Shown one piece after another: positions 12,166 through 12,438 of a stretch of 12,438 nucleotides of DNA; position 1 is the stretch's first letter, and each line of letters opens with the position of its first letter. The notes below the pieces were generated by a model. It searched no databases, was not told the DNA's origin, and worked only from the letters and a program-made list of their open reading frames with translations. The DNA lies in NCBI GenBank assembly GCA_029555925.1, contig JAKPQU010000358.1, positions 1 through 12,438 of the forward strand, in the 5' to 3' direction. The DNA is from Bacillota bacterium (GTDB taxonomy: Bacteria > Eremiobacterota > SpSt-956 > JAKJGF01). The position numbers and the translations under genes are program-made.

Positions 12166-12194
12166 ATTATACCCCAAAAGTTTGCTTTGGTCAA
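12166..12194 (-). promoter_or_regulatory. Near-consensus sigma-70 promoter (minus strand)
   Basis: TTGACC at 12194-12189 and TATAAT at 12171-12166 are separated by exactly 17 bases. It is the best -35/-10 pair in the window, yet no protein gene lies downstream on the minus strand for at least several hundred bases. Confidence 0.7.
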
Positions 12195-12260
12195 TATTTC
12201 GAGGACTCCGCATTCATCTCCCTCTAAGCCTTCAGCTATAGAGGGAGTATTCTGCGGTCT

Positions 12261-12401
12261 TTAGGATAAAAGGAGGAAAATTTTTTTATACCGGCGCAGT
12301 CCGGAAGGTAAGATAAAAAATCAATGAAATACCGGGCAATATATTCAGAGAAAGGTCTTTATAGAAATAGACATGAATTAAAACAAGGAGGAGAAAAAGA
12401 C
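12261..12401. other. Leader region of the last gene
   Basis: A+T-rich, with a purine tract AAAGGAGGAAAA near 12270, a short CCGG...CCGG pair around 12291-12304 and a clear AAGGAGG at 12385-12391. An in-frame ATG at 12324 lacks a well-placed ribosome binding site. I see no recognisable riboswitch. Confidence 0.4.
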
Positions 12402-12438
12402 ATGAAAAAATCAATAATAATCGGAACTATATCCCTGG
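12402..12438 (+). CDS. Start of a probably exported protein (cut by window end)
   Basis: Twelve codons, MKKSIIIGTISL, with AAGGAGG 10 bases upstream. The MKKS start followed by a hydrophobic run is typical of a signal peptide, so the product is probably exported or membrane-bound. Nothing else can be said from this window. Confidence 0.65.
   Translation, partial: MKKSIIIGTISL

Larger units (their letters stand above)
12081..12260 (-). mobile_element. ORF-less IS200/IS605-like element (candidate)
   Basis: On the minus strand two hairpins share the stem CTATAGC...GCTTAG, with the same single unpaired T: one in 12247-12218 (loop of 5), one in 12118-12090 (loop of 3). Same-orientation subterminal hairpins with a bulged T are the hallmark recognised by TnpA (Y1) of the IS200/IS605 group. 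The right part (CCCCAAGAAGCCCC, hairpin, GGGAGCAGTCAC) resembles tnpB-associated right ends and guide RNA scaffolds. There is no tnpA or tnpB frame, so it would be a non-autonomous derivative. The outer pair CCGCA (12208-12212) and TGCGG (12253-12257) encloses the first hairpin. Exact ends are not fixed. Confidence 0.55.

Noticed and set aside
12291..12350. Riboswitch in the leader of the last gene
   Set aside because: Only a short CCGG pair is visible, and no known riboswitch core motif could be matched.
12324..12401. ATG 12324 as start of the last gene
   Set aside because: It is in frame but lacks a well-placed ribosome binding site and would hide the signal peptide; ATG 12402 has AAGGAGG 10 bases upstream.

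Overview
The window comes from an A+T-rich, probably diderm (Gram-negative-type) bacterium. It carries a CpxA-like sensor with an extracytoplasmic domain, a large cytoplasmic hybrid kinase and a signal-peptide TPR protein, and its genes have clear GGAGG-type ribosome binding sites. I cannot name the taxon. There are no rRNA, tRNA or CRISPR features.

Layout. (1) 1-1073 is mostly non-coding: an IS110-type transposase fragment runs off the left edge, a 108-bp near-perfect inverted repeat brackets a heptad array, and a promoter region follows with two triplets of TGTAA boxes. (2) 1074-3122 is an OmpR/CpxR-type response regulator and its membrane histidine kinase. (3) 3119-3795 (minus) is a pair of small unknown helical proteins, convergent with the kinase and overlapping it by 3 bp. 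(4) 3978-4385 (minus) is a Gly/Met/polyproline protein. (5) 4769-6214 (minus) is a secreted TPR protein followed by an acidic repeat protein. (6) 6585-11080 (plus) is a signalling operon: a 74-aa protein, a FIST-domain protein and a hybrid histidine kinase (3 PAS, HisKA, HATPase, 2 receiver domains, HPt). (7) 11129-11269 is a MITE-like element. (8) 11470-11981 is an EF-hand protein broken by one base in a C run. (9) 12081-12260 looks like an ORF-less IS200/IS605 derivative with a perfect sigma-70-like promoter inside. (10) A new gene starts at 12402 and leaves the window.

How it may work together. The response regulator belongs to the family that binds direct repeats about one helical turn apart; E. 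coli CpxR binds GTAAA-N5-GTAAA. Runs of TGTAA (or its complement) spaced exactly 10 bp apart lie upstream of the regulator gene itself, of the 3795 gene pair and of the EF-hand gene. A two-box version lies upstream of the FIST operon, and a looser cluster lies upstream of the Gly/Met/Pro gene. The simplest reading is an autoregulated Cpx-like system whose local regulon includes the small unknown proteins, the polyproline and EF-hand proteins and perhaps the FIST-kinase operon. This is inference.

A second layer is a family of intergenic tandem 7-mers that fit GTRANNN (GTGACGC, GTGATGC, GTGAAAA, GTGACCA, GTGAAGG). They occur at eight places, often at the tip of short inverted repeats.
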